Assembly: GCA_017523925.1 (NCBI GenBank)
Contig: JAFWVQ010000048.1
Coordinates: forward strand, 44,959-108,958
Direction of reading: 5' to 3'
Source of the DNA: Clostridia bacterium
Lineage (GTDB): Bacteria; Bacillota; Clostridia; Christensenellales; CAG-138
Length of the DNA stretch: 64,000 bases
Within the stretch, counting starts at the first letter, position 1. Every line of letters starts with the position of its first letter. The notes beneath the pieces were generated by a model that saw only the letters and a program-made list of their open reading frames with translations, made no database searches and was not told the DNA's origin. Shown piece after piece: positions 17,567 to 25,900 of this stretch. Both the position numbers and the translations under genes were made by a program.

Positions 17567-19123
17567 ATGGTAAAATCGCGCAGTTTCGACTACAGCGGAA
17601 TGTGGGGCTCATATATCGATGCTTCCGATTTCGAGAAGCGTTTTTTAAGCATGGAGCGTGAGGACCTTCTGAAGATCTGCGATGAGGTGGAAGTTTCAAG
17701 CTTCAGGGAGGTTTCAAGACTTAAGAGCAAGTTTTCAGGAGGGATTCCCGTTTCTTATCGAGACGGCAAGCTTTACACGCTTAAAACCGGGCCGCACAGC
17801 CGCATATGCGGTGAATCGGGCTCAAAAAAGAGCCGTACCGTTATGCGAGGCTCCATCATCAGCGCCGCTCTTAACCGCGACAGCATCGTGGTGACCGACC
17901 CCAAAGGCGAGCTTTTCAGCGATCCGAAGATTCGATGGCTGCTGAATGCGACCGGACACAGGGTGCATGTTATCGACTTTCGCCGCTTTGATAAGGACGG
18001 TTTTAATCCTCTTTCGTTCGCTTTTGAGCTGTATGTAAATTGTGCCGCAAGCCGCGCGATCAGTCTTATAGACAACTTCGTTGCCATGCTTATCACTGCA
18101 AATGCCGGTGCCGCAGATCCATTTTGGAACTCACAGGCAGGCGATCTCATACGCTCCGCTCTGCAGCTATTGCTGTTTGTGCTGTCCGGCATGAAGGATG
18201 GTCATAAGTACTTCAACCTGCTCAGCCTGCGAAGGTTCATAAGCCAAGATCAGTATGCTATGCGAAGCTTTGCGAACGATTTGATGAGGTGCAAGCTTCC
18301 CGAGGAGATGAGTGCGGCGCTCAAGCTTTATCGCGACATACTCTACAACCCCGAGAAGACTTATGCCTGCATCGTTTCCTCCGCAAACGCGCTGCTCTCC
18401 GCGCTCTGCTCCAGCAGCGATCTTTTAACTATGCTTAGCCGGCAAAGCATCAATGTGCGTGAGATGTATGCGGAACCCACCGCGCTGTTTCTTGTGATCC
18501 CGGACGAGGTCAAAACCTACGACGTTGTAACGGGCTACATGATCGACACCATCTATCACATTCTGATCGATGAATACACGCAGAACTATCAGAACAAGCG
18601 GATTGAGCCGGATTGCGGTATCCACATGCTCTGCGACGAGGTTGCGTCCGTATTCATAAGCGATCTTTCCAGCAAGGTTTCCGCATCCCGCAGCAGGCTC
18701 ATAGATTGGGTGCTCGTTTACCAGTCCGAGAAGCAGCTCGCCGCCGCCTATTCAAAGGATTACGGCACGATCTGCGGCAACTGCAAGAACTATCTCTTCC
18801 TCGGCTCTTCCGACCATGACATTCTCGCCGATGTTTCCGCGCAAACCGGAAGCTCTGTAACCGCCTCGGGTCGAGTTGTTCCGCTTGTAACGGTCGATGA
18901 TCTTCGTGCCATGAAGAAAACCCGCGAATATAAGGACGCGCTGATCCGCACTGATGACTACATCCTTTGCGCGAGGCTGCCCGATTACGATACCTTCCCG
19001 TTCCTAAAGGCGGATCCGGATGCGGTTGCATGGGAGGCTTCTGCCAAGCAGGAGGAGATACTCGAATACACCCCTCAAATGCTGCTCGAGCATTATCAGA
19101 GCAAGAGCAAACGGTTTTTATAA
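17567..19123 (+). CDS. VirD4/TraG-like coupling ATPase without membrane anchor
   Basis: 518 residues. The order is typical of type IV coupling proteins: P-loop region GESGSKKSRTV (about 82-92), then SIVVTDPKGELFSD, FNPLSF, Walker B IHMLCDEVAS (about 350-359), and a C-terminal WVLVYQSEKQLAAAYSKDYG...NCKNYLFLGSSD block. Coupling ATPases feed DNA or protein substrates into type IV secretion channels. Two oddities: the P-loop has Lys where GxxxxGK[ST] has its last Gly (GESGSKKS), and the usual N-terminal transmembrane hairpin is missing. No relaxase, VirB4 or VirB6 gene is nearby, so ordinary conjugation is not supported by this window. Confidence 0.85.
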   Translation: MVKSRSFDYSGMWGSYIDASDFEKRFLSMEREDLLKICDEVEVSSFREVSRLKSKFSGGIPVSYRDGKLYTLKTGPHSRICGESGSKKSRTVMRGSIISAALNRDSIVVTDPKGELFSDPKIRWLLNATGHRVHVIDFRRFDKDGFNPLSFAFELYVNCAASRAISLIDNFVAMLITANAGAADPFWNSQAGDLIRSALQLLLFVLSGMKDGHKYFNLLSLRRFISQDQYAMRSFANDLMRCKLPEEMSAALKLYRDILYNPEKTYACIVSSANALLSALCSSSDLLTMLSRQSINVREMYAEPTALFLVIPDEVKTYDVVTGYMIDTIYHILIDEYTQNYQNKRIEPDCGIHMLCDEVASVFISDLSSKVSASRSRLIDWVLVYQSEKQLAAAYSKDYGTICGNCKNYLFLGSSDHDILADVSAQTGSSVTASGRVVPLVTVDDLRAMKKTREYKDALIRTDDYILCARLPDYDTFPFLKADPDAVAWEASAKQEEILEYTPQMLLEHYQSKSKRFL

Positions 19124-19167
19124 GAAGCTTTGCTGCTTTAATTAAAGAATAAACGGAGGTAAACAGA

Positions 19168-19230
19168 ATGATACCCACAGTTACAAAGGTTTCCAAGGTC
19201 GGCCGCGAAGCCGTCGATAGTACCTCCTAA
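19168..19230 (+). pseudogene. Truncated start of a seventh operon gene (20 codons)
   Basis: CGGAGGTAAACAGAATG gives a strong ribosome site, then MIPTVTKVSKVGREAVDSTS and a TAA. The stop directly abuts the stop codon of the opposite-strand WD40 gene at 19231. This looks like the 5' remnant of an operon gene cut off at a recombination junction; a genuine 20-residue peptide is the alternative. Confidence 0.45.
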
Positions 19231-19689
19231 TCAGATCTTCGCGCCGTATGTTCGCAAAAGCTCCTTTTCCTTATCGGTGAACTGTACGCGCGGATCGAGC
19301 TTGGTGAGATCCACGCCCACAAGGATAAGGCCGGGGATGTTGGGGATGGTTTTGATGCACTCAAATGTGAAAGCGTCCCATACCTTGACCGTGCCGTCAG
19401 ACGACGCAGTAACGATTAGCCTATCGTCGGGGCTGAAGCTGGCGGAGTTGACAGCGCCAGAATGCCCTTCAAGCGTGGCAAGCAGTTCAAAGTTACTCGT
19501 GTCCCAAATCTTTGCGGTTTTATCAGCTGATGCGGTAATAATCACGCTTCCGTCTGGGCAGAATGCAGCCGAGTTGACAGAGTCGGAATGCCCCTCAAGC
19601 GTTCCAAGCAGCTTCAAGCTTGCCGCCCTTCTTATTCTGCTCAAAAAAGAAGACCAGCGTATCGAGGATATCCGCTTCAAGCTCGGCAT
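19231..19689 (-). CDS. WD40-repeat C-terminal part of the DUF4062-WD40 gene (shifted frame)
   Basis: From about 19630 downward this frame encodes two clear WD40 blades: LLGTLEGHSDSVNSAAFCPD...TAKIWD and LLATLEGHSGAVNSASFSPD...TVKVWD, then an unrelated tail (FTDKEKELLRTYGAKI). There is no ribosome site at its own start. It continues the DUF4062 gene (19595-20386) in a frame one base further on, so the two were probably one protein of about 385 residues. A single extra T in the TTTTTT run near 19645-19652 would explain the break. Confidence 0.65.
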   Translation of the reverse strand: MPSLKRISSIRWSSFLSRIRRAASLKLLGTLEGHSDSVNSAAFCPDGSVIITASADKTAKIWDTSNFELLATLEGHSGAVNSASFSPDDRLIVTASSDGTVKVWDAFTFECIKTIPNIPGLILVGVDLTKLDPRVQFTDKEKELLRTYGAKI

Positions 19690-20386
19690 ACTGCTTTTTC
19701 AGCTCGTCCAGCTTCTTCGAGAGCCTGAGCGCCGTGCTGTCGTCGCCCTCCTCGTTTGCCTCGTGCAGTAGGCTCTCAAGCTCCTCTATCTGCTCCTTGA
19801 GTGCCTTAAGATTCGGATTATTCTGATAAGCAAAGATATTCGCCGCCGAGATATCCTTTATCAGCTCGCCGTTCATATACACCGCGCCGTCCTTGATAAC
19901 GAGCTCGCCCATGCCGGGAAGCTGCTCCATCAGGAACTGCAGAAGCTCGAGCTTCACGGTGTCCACGTCGTCGAACATCTTATAATAATGGCCGTAGTCA
20001 TCGAAAACCAGGCTGACCGCCCTTTGGATATCTTCGTTGATATCGGGTGCGCCGTCCACCGCCTTGAAAAAGACATATACGTTCGGCTTGCCCTTCTCAA
20101 TGAACGCCTGCCGCGCAAGCTCGAGCTCCTTCATTGTGAATTCGCCCGCCTTGTGGAAGAACATGAAGATGGTCGCATCCGCGCTGCCGCTGATGTAGTC
20201 GTTGTGCATGACCTGCGAGCCGCCCACGCGCATATTATTCGGCGTTTCCTCGCAGATATAGCCCTCGATGAAAATGCCTCGCTCGTGATACTTGTTGTTC
20301 AAGCCTTGGATAAAGCTCATGAGCTTCATTCGCTCAAGCTCAAGATCTGTTATCGACGAACCTATAAAGATGCGGATGGTTTGCAT
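19595..20386 (-). CDS. DUF4062-domain protein (N-terminal part of a WD40 fusion)
   Basis: 263 codons to the frameshift-induced stop. AGGAGG precedes the ATG. Residues 1-150 resemble DUF4062: IRIFIGSSITDLELERMKL, then MKELELARQAFIEKGKPNVY, with alternating strands as in TIR/SLOG-like folds. Residues about 185-245 are a charged coiled coil (LKEQIEELESLLHEANEEGD). DUF4062 typically forms the N-terminus of WD40, NACHT or TPR proteins and is associated with immunity loci. It lies 65 bp downstream of the TIR-STING gene on the same strand, so a common operon is likely. The last residues (KKGGKLEAAWNA) overlap the WD40 frame. Confidence 0.75.
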   Translation of the reverse strand: MQTIRIFIGSSITDLELERMKLMSFIQGLNNKYHERGIFIEGYICEETPNNMRVGGSQVMHNDYISGSADATIFMFFHKAGEFTMKELELARQAFIEKGKPNVYVFFKAVDGAPDINEDIQRAVSLVFDDYGHYYKMFDDVDTVKLELLQFLMEQLPGMGELVIKDGAVYMNGELIKDISAANIFAYQNNPNLKALKEQIEELESLLHEANEEGDDSTALRLSKKLDELKKQYAELEADILDTLVFFFEQNKKGGKLEAAWNA

Positions 20387-20451
20387 TGATGTATCCTCCT
20401 ATTTGGTTTGGTTAATGCTTGCGCGGTCCGACATGCATAAAAGCCTTTCGA

Positions 20452-22146
20452 TCAAACTCTTTCGACGGTCACTCTTGAGATCATGCCGAAAAGCCGCTCG
20501 ATCATCGCGTTCTCCTCGTTGAAGGTATCGTCTGAATAGAAATGAGTTACGGTTTCTCGGATATAGTCCTTATTCAGAAGCGAGCGAAGCGCGTGCTCGA
20601 ATAAATCAAGCTCCTTTGCGTTGAACCTTCTCTCCGCATCGATATCATGGCTGTCGTCGGCATCGATGCGAAGTATCATCCTTGCCGTTTGATAGCCCGT
20701 TACCAAGGTGGTTGGATAATCGTAAATATGCAGCTCATCGTCGTTGTGTATTCTGTAGTTTAGCTCGACAGGCCTGAATCTGGCGGAAGGGATGCAGGCT
20801 TTGGGCAGGTTCGCCTTGCGCTCCTTGATAATCGCCGGGGTTTCCGGCGTGTATTCCGTTGGCAGCAGAACATGGAAAAATATCTTATCATCGGCAAAGA
20901 ATCGCAGTTCATCGGAATCCGCTTCGTTAAGCCTGATTCCTTCATTGATTTTTTCAAGTGTGCGCAAGATAAAATTGCTCATATAGCCGTTTGCCAGCGA
21001 AACGGCCGCTCCGATAATTGTCGGCGAAAGCACGCCGCACTGCCTGTCGATATAGTCACTAATATCCTTCACTGAGCCTCTTAACGCGGAGAATCGCTCC
21101 ATGTTCAGAGTCTGCACTACCTCTTTCGCCGCATCTGCATAGCACTCGATCGCAGCGGGATCATATGAGATAACATGAACTGCAGATTTGCCGTCGGTGC
21201 CGGCTAGGTCCTCCGGCAAACGCGCCTTTCCGTCGCAAAGCAGTATGGTTCTGTTTGGACCAAGCGCCATGGCGCACAGGCCGACTTCAAACAGGACATT
21301 ATCCCTCATAGTTGGAACCTCAAGTGATTCTGCGCCTCGCATTACGATAGTTCTGTCATGACCTTCGCAAATTAGAACTGCAAAATCAAAGGATGGTATC
21401 TTTTTAATAAGCATCGGAAGAAGCGCGATATTAGTTGCATCCTTTGCGTGCGAAAAAAGATCACGCCAATACGAGCAAGAATAGCCTGCACGTTCCAGTT
21501 CCGACTTTATGTAGGCAAGTATTCCGTTTTCTTCGCTAATTCCTGAAGAAAACAGTACGATATTCTGTACTCGGTTTAACGAGACCGTGCCTGCGCCATC
21601 AGCCTCTTCAAGCACGGTGTAGGTTTTTTCAAACTCGGCTCTTGCAACGAAGTTAAAATCGGCATCTATTATTTCGCCCGCATCGTTCCTTGAAACAGAG
21701 TAAAACACGAGCACCGAATCGCGCGGCGAGGCCTCGATGGTTCCCCAAAGCGGCGCGGTGAAGTATTTATCCGGGCTTTTATCATTCAAAACCAGACCCT
21801 TGTGCGCGATCAGAAAGGAGATCTCCTCGGTGATGTGTTCATCGACCGTCCAAGCAAGAAGCGGCTTAGGTATCTGCTCATAGGTGTCGCCCTCTATATG
21901 GCGATGGTTTGCATTGAAGAACGCCGCATCGTTCGGGTACGGGCTGCCGGTGGAATCGATCTTAACGTAGTCCCCCTCGCGCGCTACCTGCCCGCTGCCG
22001 TTGTCGCTTTCCTGCGACATAACTTCATAGGTGCCATTTTTTCGTGGAATGAGCTTTCCTTCTTCAATAAGCTTATTCATAACTTCGCTTTCGCTGCCAA
22101 GACGATATGCGTTAACGATTTTACCTTGTTTTTTGATAACCTTCAT
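20452..22146 (-). CDS. TIR-STING fusion, Cap12-like, with an extra N-terminal domain
   Basis: 564 residues with three parts. Residues 1-185 contain REGDYVKIDSTGSPYPND, resembling a PGDYG-type domain. Residues about 190-345 match the TIR-like nucleotide-hydrolase family (PF10137 type): FDFAVLICEGHDRTIVM, MRDNVLFEVGLCAMALG and RTILLCDGKARLPEDLAG. Residues about 370-564 match STING: LANGYMSNFIL (helix 1), FFHVLLPTEYTPETP (compare the yLLP strand of STING) and LHIYDYPTTLVTGYQTA (compare the LEYATPLQTL lid region). In known Cap12 proteins cyclic-di-GMP binding to STING makes TIR filaments degrade NAD+. No CD-NTase gene lies nearby, which is unusual. The gene is AT-rich with its own promoter. Confidence 0.75.
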   Translation of the reverse strand: MKVIKKQGKIVNAYRLGSESEVMNKLIEEGKLIPRKNGTYEVMSQESDNGSGQVAREGDYVKIDSTGSPYPNDAAFFNANHRHIEGDTYEQIPKPLLAWTVDEHITEEISFLIAHKGLVLNDKSPDKYFTAPLWGTIEASPRDSVLVFYSVSRNDAGEIIDADFNFVARAEFEKTYTVLEEADGAGTVSLNRVQNIVLFSSGISEENGILAYIKSELERAGYSCSYWRDLFSHAKDATNIALLPMLIKKIPSFDFAVLICEGHDRTIVMRGAESLEVPTMRDNVLFEVGLCAMALGPNRTILLCDGKARLPEDLAGTDGKSAVHVISYDPAAIECYADAAKEVVQTLNMERFSALRGSVKDISDYIDRQCGVLSPTIIGAAVSLANGYMSNFILRTLEKINEGIRLNEADSDELRFFADDKIFFHVLLPTEYTPETPAIIKERKANLPKACIPSARFRPVELNYRIHNDDELHIYDYPTTLVTGYQTARMILRIDADDSHDIDAERRFNAKELDLFEHALRSLLNKDYIRETVTHFYSDDTFNEENAMIERLFGMISRVTVERV

Positions 22147-22210
22147 TTATGAACCTCTTTATTAAACTTATTATTTAGACATGACTGTAAGCAGACCGAA
22201 TACTGTTTAT

Positions 22211-22239
22211 ATTATAGCAATTACTCGATCCGTTTGCAA
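22211..22239 (-). promoter_or_regulatory. Promoter of the TIR-STING / DUF4062-WD40 operon
   Basis: Minus-strand TTGCAA (22234-22239), 17-bp spacer, TATAAT (22211-22216), about 60 nt from the start codon, which follows GAGGTTCATAA. The element sequence and spacing match those upstream of the RyR gene. Confidence 0.75.
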
Positions 22240-22604
22240 GCCACGCAGAGTGGTTTAGCAGCACGTATGCTCCTCACGCTTCAAAACGCGCTTGTAGGTT
22301 GCCTGGTAAACATAGAGTATATCTCGCAGCGAGCGTTGCCTCACATCCCGATCCCGAACATAGGTGCTTAGAAAGCAGGCAAGGTTTTCCCAAGCCCGAT
22401 TTTGGCGGCAAACTTTCTTGTTAATATGAATGAAAAAATCTGCGGATCATGTTGAACTCCAACAAACTGAAGGTAAGATCCATTACTTTGCACTTGTGTA
22501 CACAATAGTTTCATTAGTTTCAGTCAAAGGTGTCAGTTTCTCAGAGACATTCCACTTCAAAACATGCTTTAATATCATCATAACACTTGAAAGGAGTATT
22601 GAAT
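22240..22604. other. AT-rich intergenic region at the right edge of the island
   Basis: No gene that I can support. Base composition stays AT-rich like the TIR-STING gene, which suggests that the island extends to about here. No terminal repeat or tRNA-like attachment site was recognised. Confidence 0.5.
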
Positions 22605-22787
22605 ATGAGTCGCTTCCCTGCTAAAGCTGCATGCAGTGATACAATCGGCATTTTATCCCTGCGCATGGCAGGAAGCATTACCGGACCTCCCGTATCGCAG
22701 TCTACAAGATCCCGTAAGCACTGTAGCTTTAATGACCCGCTTCGAAGCATGCGATTCATTAAAATAATAAACAACAGGTTTGAATAG
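22605..22787 (+). CDS. Possible 60-residue protein, unknown
   Basis: ATG preceded by GAAAGGAG at 8-nt spacing, giving MSRFPAKAACSDTIGILSLR and 40 more residues, basic, ending IKIINNRFE. The good ribosome site is the only support. It may be a small regulator of the following gene or a degraded fragment. It has three Cys/His residues in no recognised pattern. Confidence 0.3.
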   Translation: MSRFPAKAACSDTIGILSLRMAGSITGPPVSQSTRSRKHCSFNDPLRSMRFIKIINNRFE

Positions 22788-22913
22788 ACCGGCTTGAGTC
22801 TCTCCCCTAAGAGCGCGCCGTATTACCGCCAACCCCTGTGTTTCCGCTTGCTGCAGATCGTGAGCAAGTTCTAATCCCTAAAGATGAAAAAAATACTTGG
22901 AGGTAAATAATTT

Positions 22914-25900
22914 ATGAAAACCAAATCATTTCGTCTTCTCCCGTTTCTCCTTGCCATCTTAATGGTATTTCTGGCGATCGGCCCCTCCGCTCTCGCCGCA
23001 TCAGAACGCAAAACCGTCTCCGCTCCGTTCTCGGAGGGGCATAAAGAAGAAAACCCGATCGACTCGCTCGTAACGGACGTTGACGATCGCTTGGACAAGC
23101 CCAACGAGCACGATCTCGAACACACCCGCGGCTCAAGCGCGGACGAGCAGACTATATGGAATTACCTGTATAGTAAGCTCGGAAATGCTTACGGCGCGGC
23201 AGGCATGATGGGCAATCTTTATGCCGAATCCGATCTGAGATCGAATAACCTGCAGAACTCCTACGAGAGTTCCTTAGGGTACTCGGACTCTTCATATACC
23301 GCCGCTGTCGATAACGGTACCTATACCAACTTCGCAAACGACTCGGCAGGATATGGGCTTGCTCAGTGGACGTACTACACGCGTAAACAAGCCATGCTTA
23401 ACTTCGCACGGTCTAACGGGAAATCCATTGGCGATCTTAATATGCAGCTTGATTTCCTTTGGAGCGAGCTTACTCAAAGCTATGGCTCGCTTGTGAATAC
23501 ATTGCGAAACGCGACCTCGGTATTCACAGCTTCAACAGCTGTTCTCACGCAGTTTGAAAAGCCTGCCGGTATGAACAGCAGCTCGGTTCAGAATACCCGT
23601 GCTGCATATTCGCAAATGTTTTTTAACATGTACGCCGAGTCCGATGCCGCTGCACCTTCTGGCATCGGCGCAGGTACGACCTACAACTACACTGCAGCAG
23701 CACAGTACGGTTTCAATCACGCATATGATACGCCTACCTACTCCGGCGGCGATTGTGCAAACTTCACTTCTCACTGCCTTGCTGCAGGCGGTGTTACGGT
23801 AATCAACAGCTCAACCTACTATTCCGCCAATACACAAAGCTATAACAACTGCAGCGGCACCCTCGGAGCTTACCGCAATCCCTACATCGCTTCGGCAGCA
23901 CAGCTTCTCTATCTCAGTGAATTCTACGAAGTTATAGCCTCGCCTTCATTCTCTCAGATCGAGCTTGGCGATATTGTGTTTATGAGGCGTGCTTCCGGTT
24001 CCAGCCCCGATACACATGTGGTGATCATAACCGGCTTTAACGGATCTCAGCCGCTGTACTCCGGTCACACCACGGCGCGTCAAAACCATCCGCTTGGCAG
24101 CGGCGTAGCAACCTTTGTTGTGAAGATGCGTCGTCCGCACGGCGGTCAATCGAACCCTCAGCTCGTTTCCGACAGCGTGTACGCCATGTTTAAAGGCGCA
24201 AAGGCCTATCCCTGCAACGGCACTGATGTGGTCTGTTATGACCGCGATTTAACGACAAGCCCGGGAAGAATATATTATAATGATCGCTGCACAATTACAG
24301 ATTTCTACACGAACGGGTTTTGTGAGGTCATCTGCCCGACTTGGAATGGCGGCGGTCCCAGGACGGTTTACGCCCATATTTCTGACTTCATCAAGAAGCC
24401 AACTGCAACACTCAGTAGCTTTGTTGCGAGCGACTATATGAATCTTTACTCTACGCATAACATGACGACTCAAATTTTCCGTGTATATCCCGGAGACCGA
24501 TGCTATACGAAAGGCGAAACCGGCTCTGCTACGCAGGTCTTTATGCCCCATGTTGACGGTCACTATGTTTTGGGCTGGGTGGCTTCATCAGGTGTTCCCG
24601 GCAACAATCCGGGCGTTGTTATCGATAATACTTACCCAACACCTTTCAACTGCTACATCATTTCAAACGTAAAAATACCCGTATACACAGCTCCAGGCGT
24701 GCCCTACATTGAAAATGGAGCTCAACAGTATGCGTATGTTGATGATGACTGCATTATCAGAGAAGTCTATGTGGCTCCAGATACTTACGAGAAGTGGTGC
24801 CTTTGTGATGTACCGTGGGGCAGTCAAGGTTCAAAGAGGTTGTATCTTAGAATCAGTGAGTTTGTACACTTCCCTAAAGGAGCTAATTATCAGGCTACCG
24901 CACCCAGATACGCGAAAACTTATCTAAAATCCAATGGGGCAACAGAAAAGGGATGGATAGATCCTGGCGATTCTATAACAATTCTCTCCTCCGAGGGGAA
25001 TATGACGCAGATCGTCTATCCGGCAAATACAAGCACGGGTAAGCGCTGCGCTTGGGTCTACACCAGCGAGCTTGTAACTCAGTATACGGTTTCCTATAAC
25101 GCGAACGGCGGTACAAATGCTCCGGCTTCGCAGATTAAGTACAGCAATGCGGATCTGACGCTTTCAAGCGGCATTCCATCCAGAACGGGTTATCGATTCA
25201 TCGGCTGGGGAACGAGTGCCAACTCAACGACTCCGGCATATCAGCCCGGCAGCGTATACTCTGCCAATGCAAGTATTACCTTATATGCTATCTGGACGCC
25301 CATCGTCTATACGGTTAATTTTCTGGACTACGATGGAGCCGTGTTGAAGTCACAACAGGTCAACCATGGCTCTTCCGCTACCGCTCCTGCAGCACCGAAT
25401 CATATAGGCTATACATTCACAGGCTGGAGTTGCTCATTCACCAACGTGACAAGCAACCTTACTGTCAATGCCCAGTACAGCATCAACACCTACACCGTAA
25501 CCTTTAAGGATTGGAACGGCACAGTGCTCAAGACCCAGACCGTCAACTACGGCGGCGCTGCGACCGCGCCTTCCAACCCCACTCGCCCCGGCTACACCTT
25601 CACCGGCTGGGATAAGGCGTTCAACAACGTTACCACCAATTTGACCGTCAATGCCCAGTACAGCATCAACACTTACACCGTAACCTTTAAGGATTGGAAC
25701 GGCGCGGTATTGAAAGAACAGACCGTTAATCACGGCAGCGCAGCAACCGCACCTGCTAATCCCACTCGCCCCGGCTTTGTTTTCGCCGGTTGGGATAAGG
25801 ATTTCTCTAATGTTACGGGCAATCTTACGGTCAATGCGCTCTATGAGGCTGAGGCAACTCCCACTCCCACTCCCACTCCCACCCCTACTCCGACTGCAAC

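Noticed and set aside
13503..19230. Complete conjugative element
   Set aside because: Only a coupling-ATPase-like gene is present; no relaxase, VirB4, integrase, origin of transfer or attachment sites were seen.
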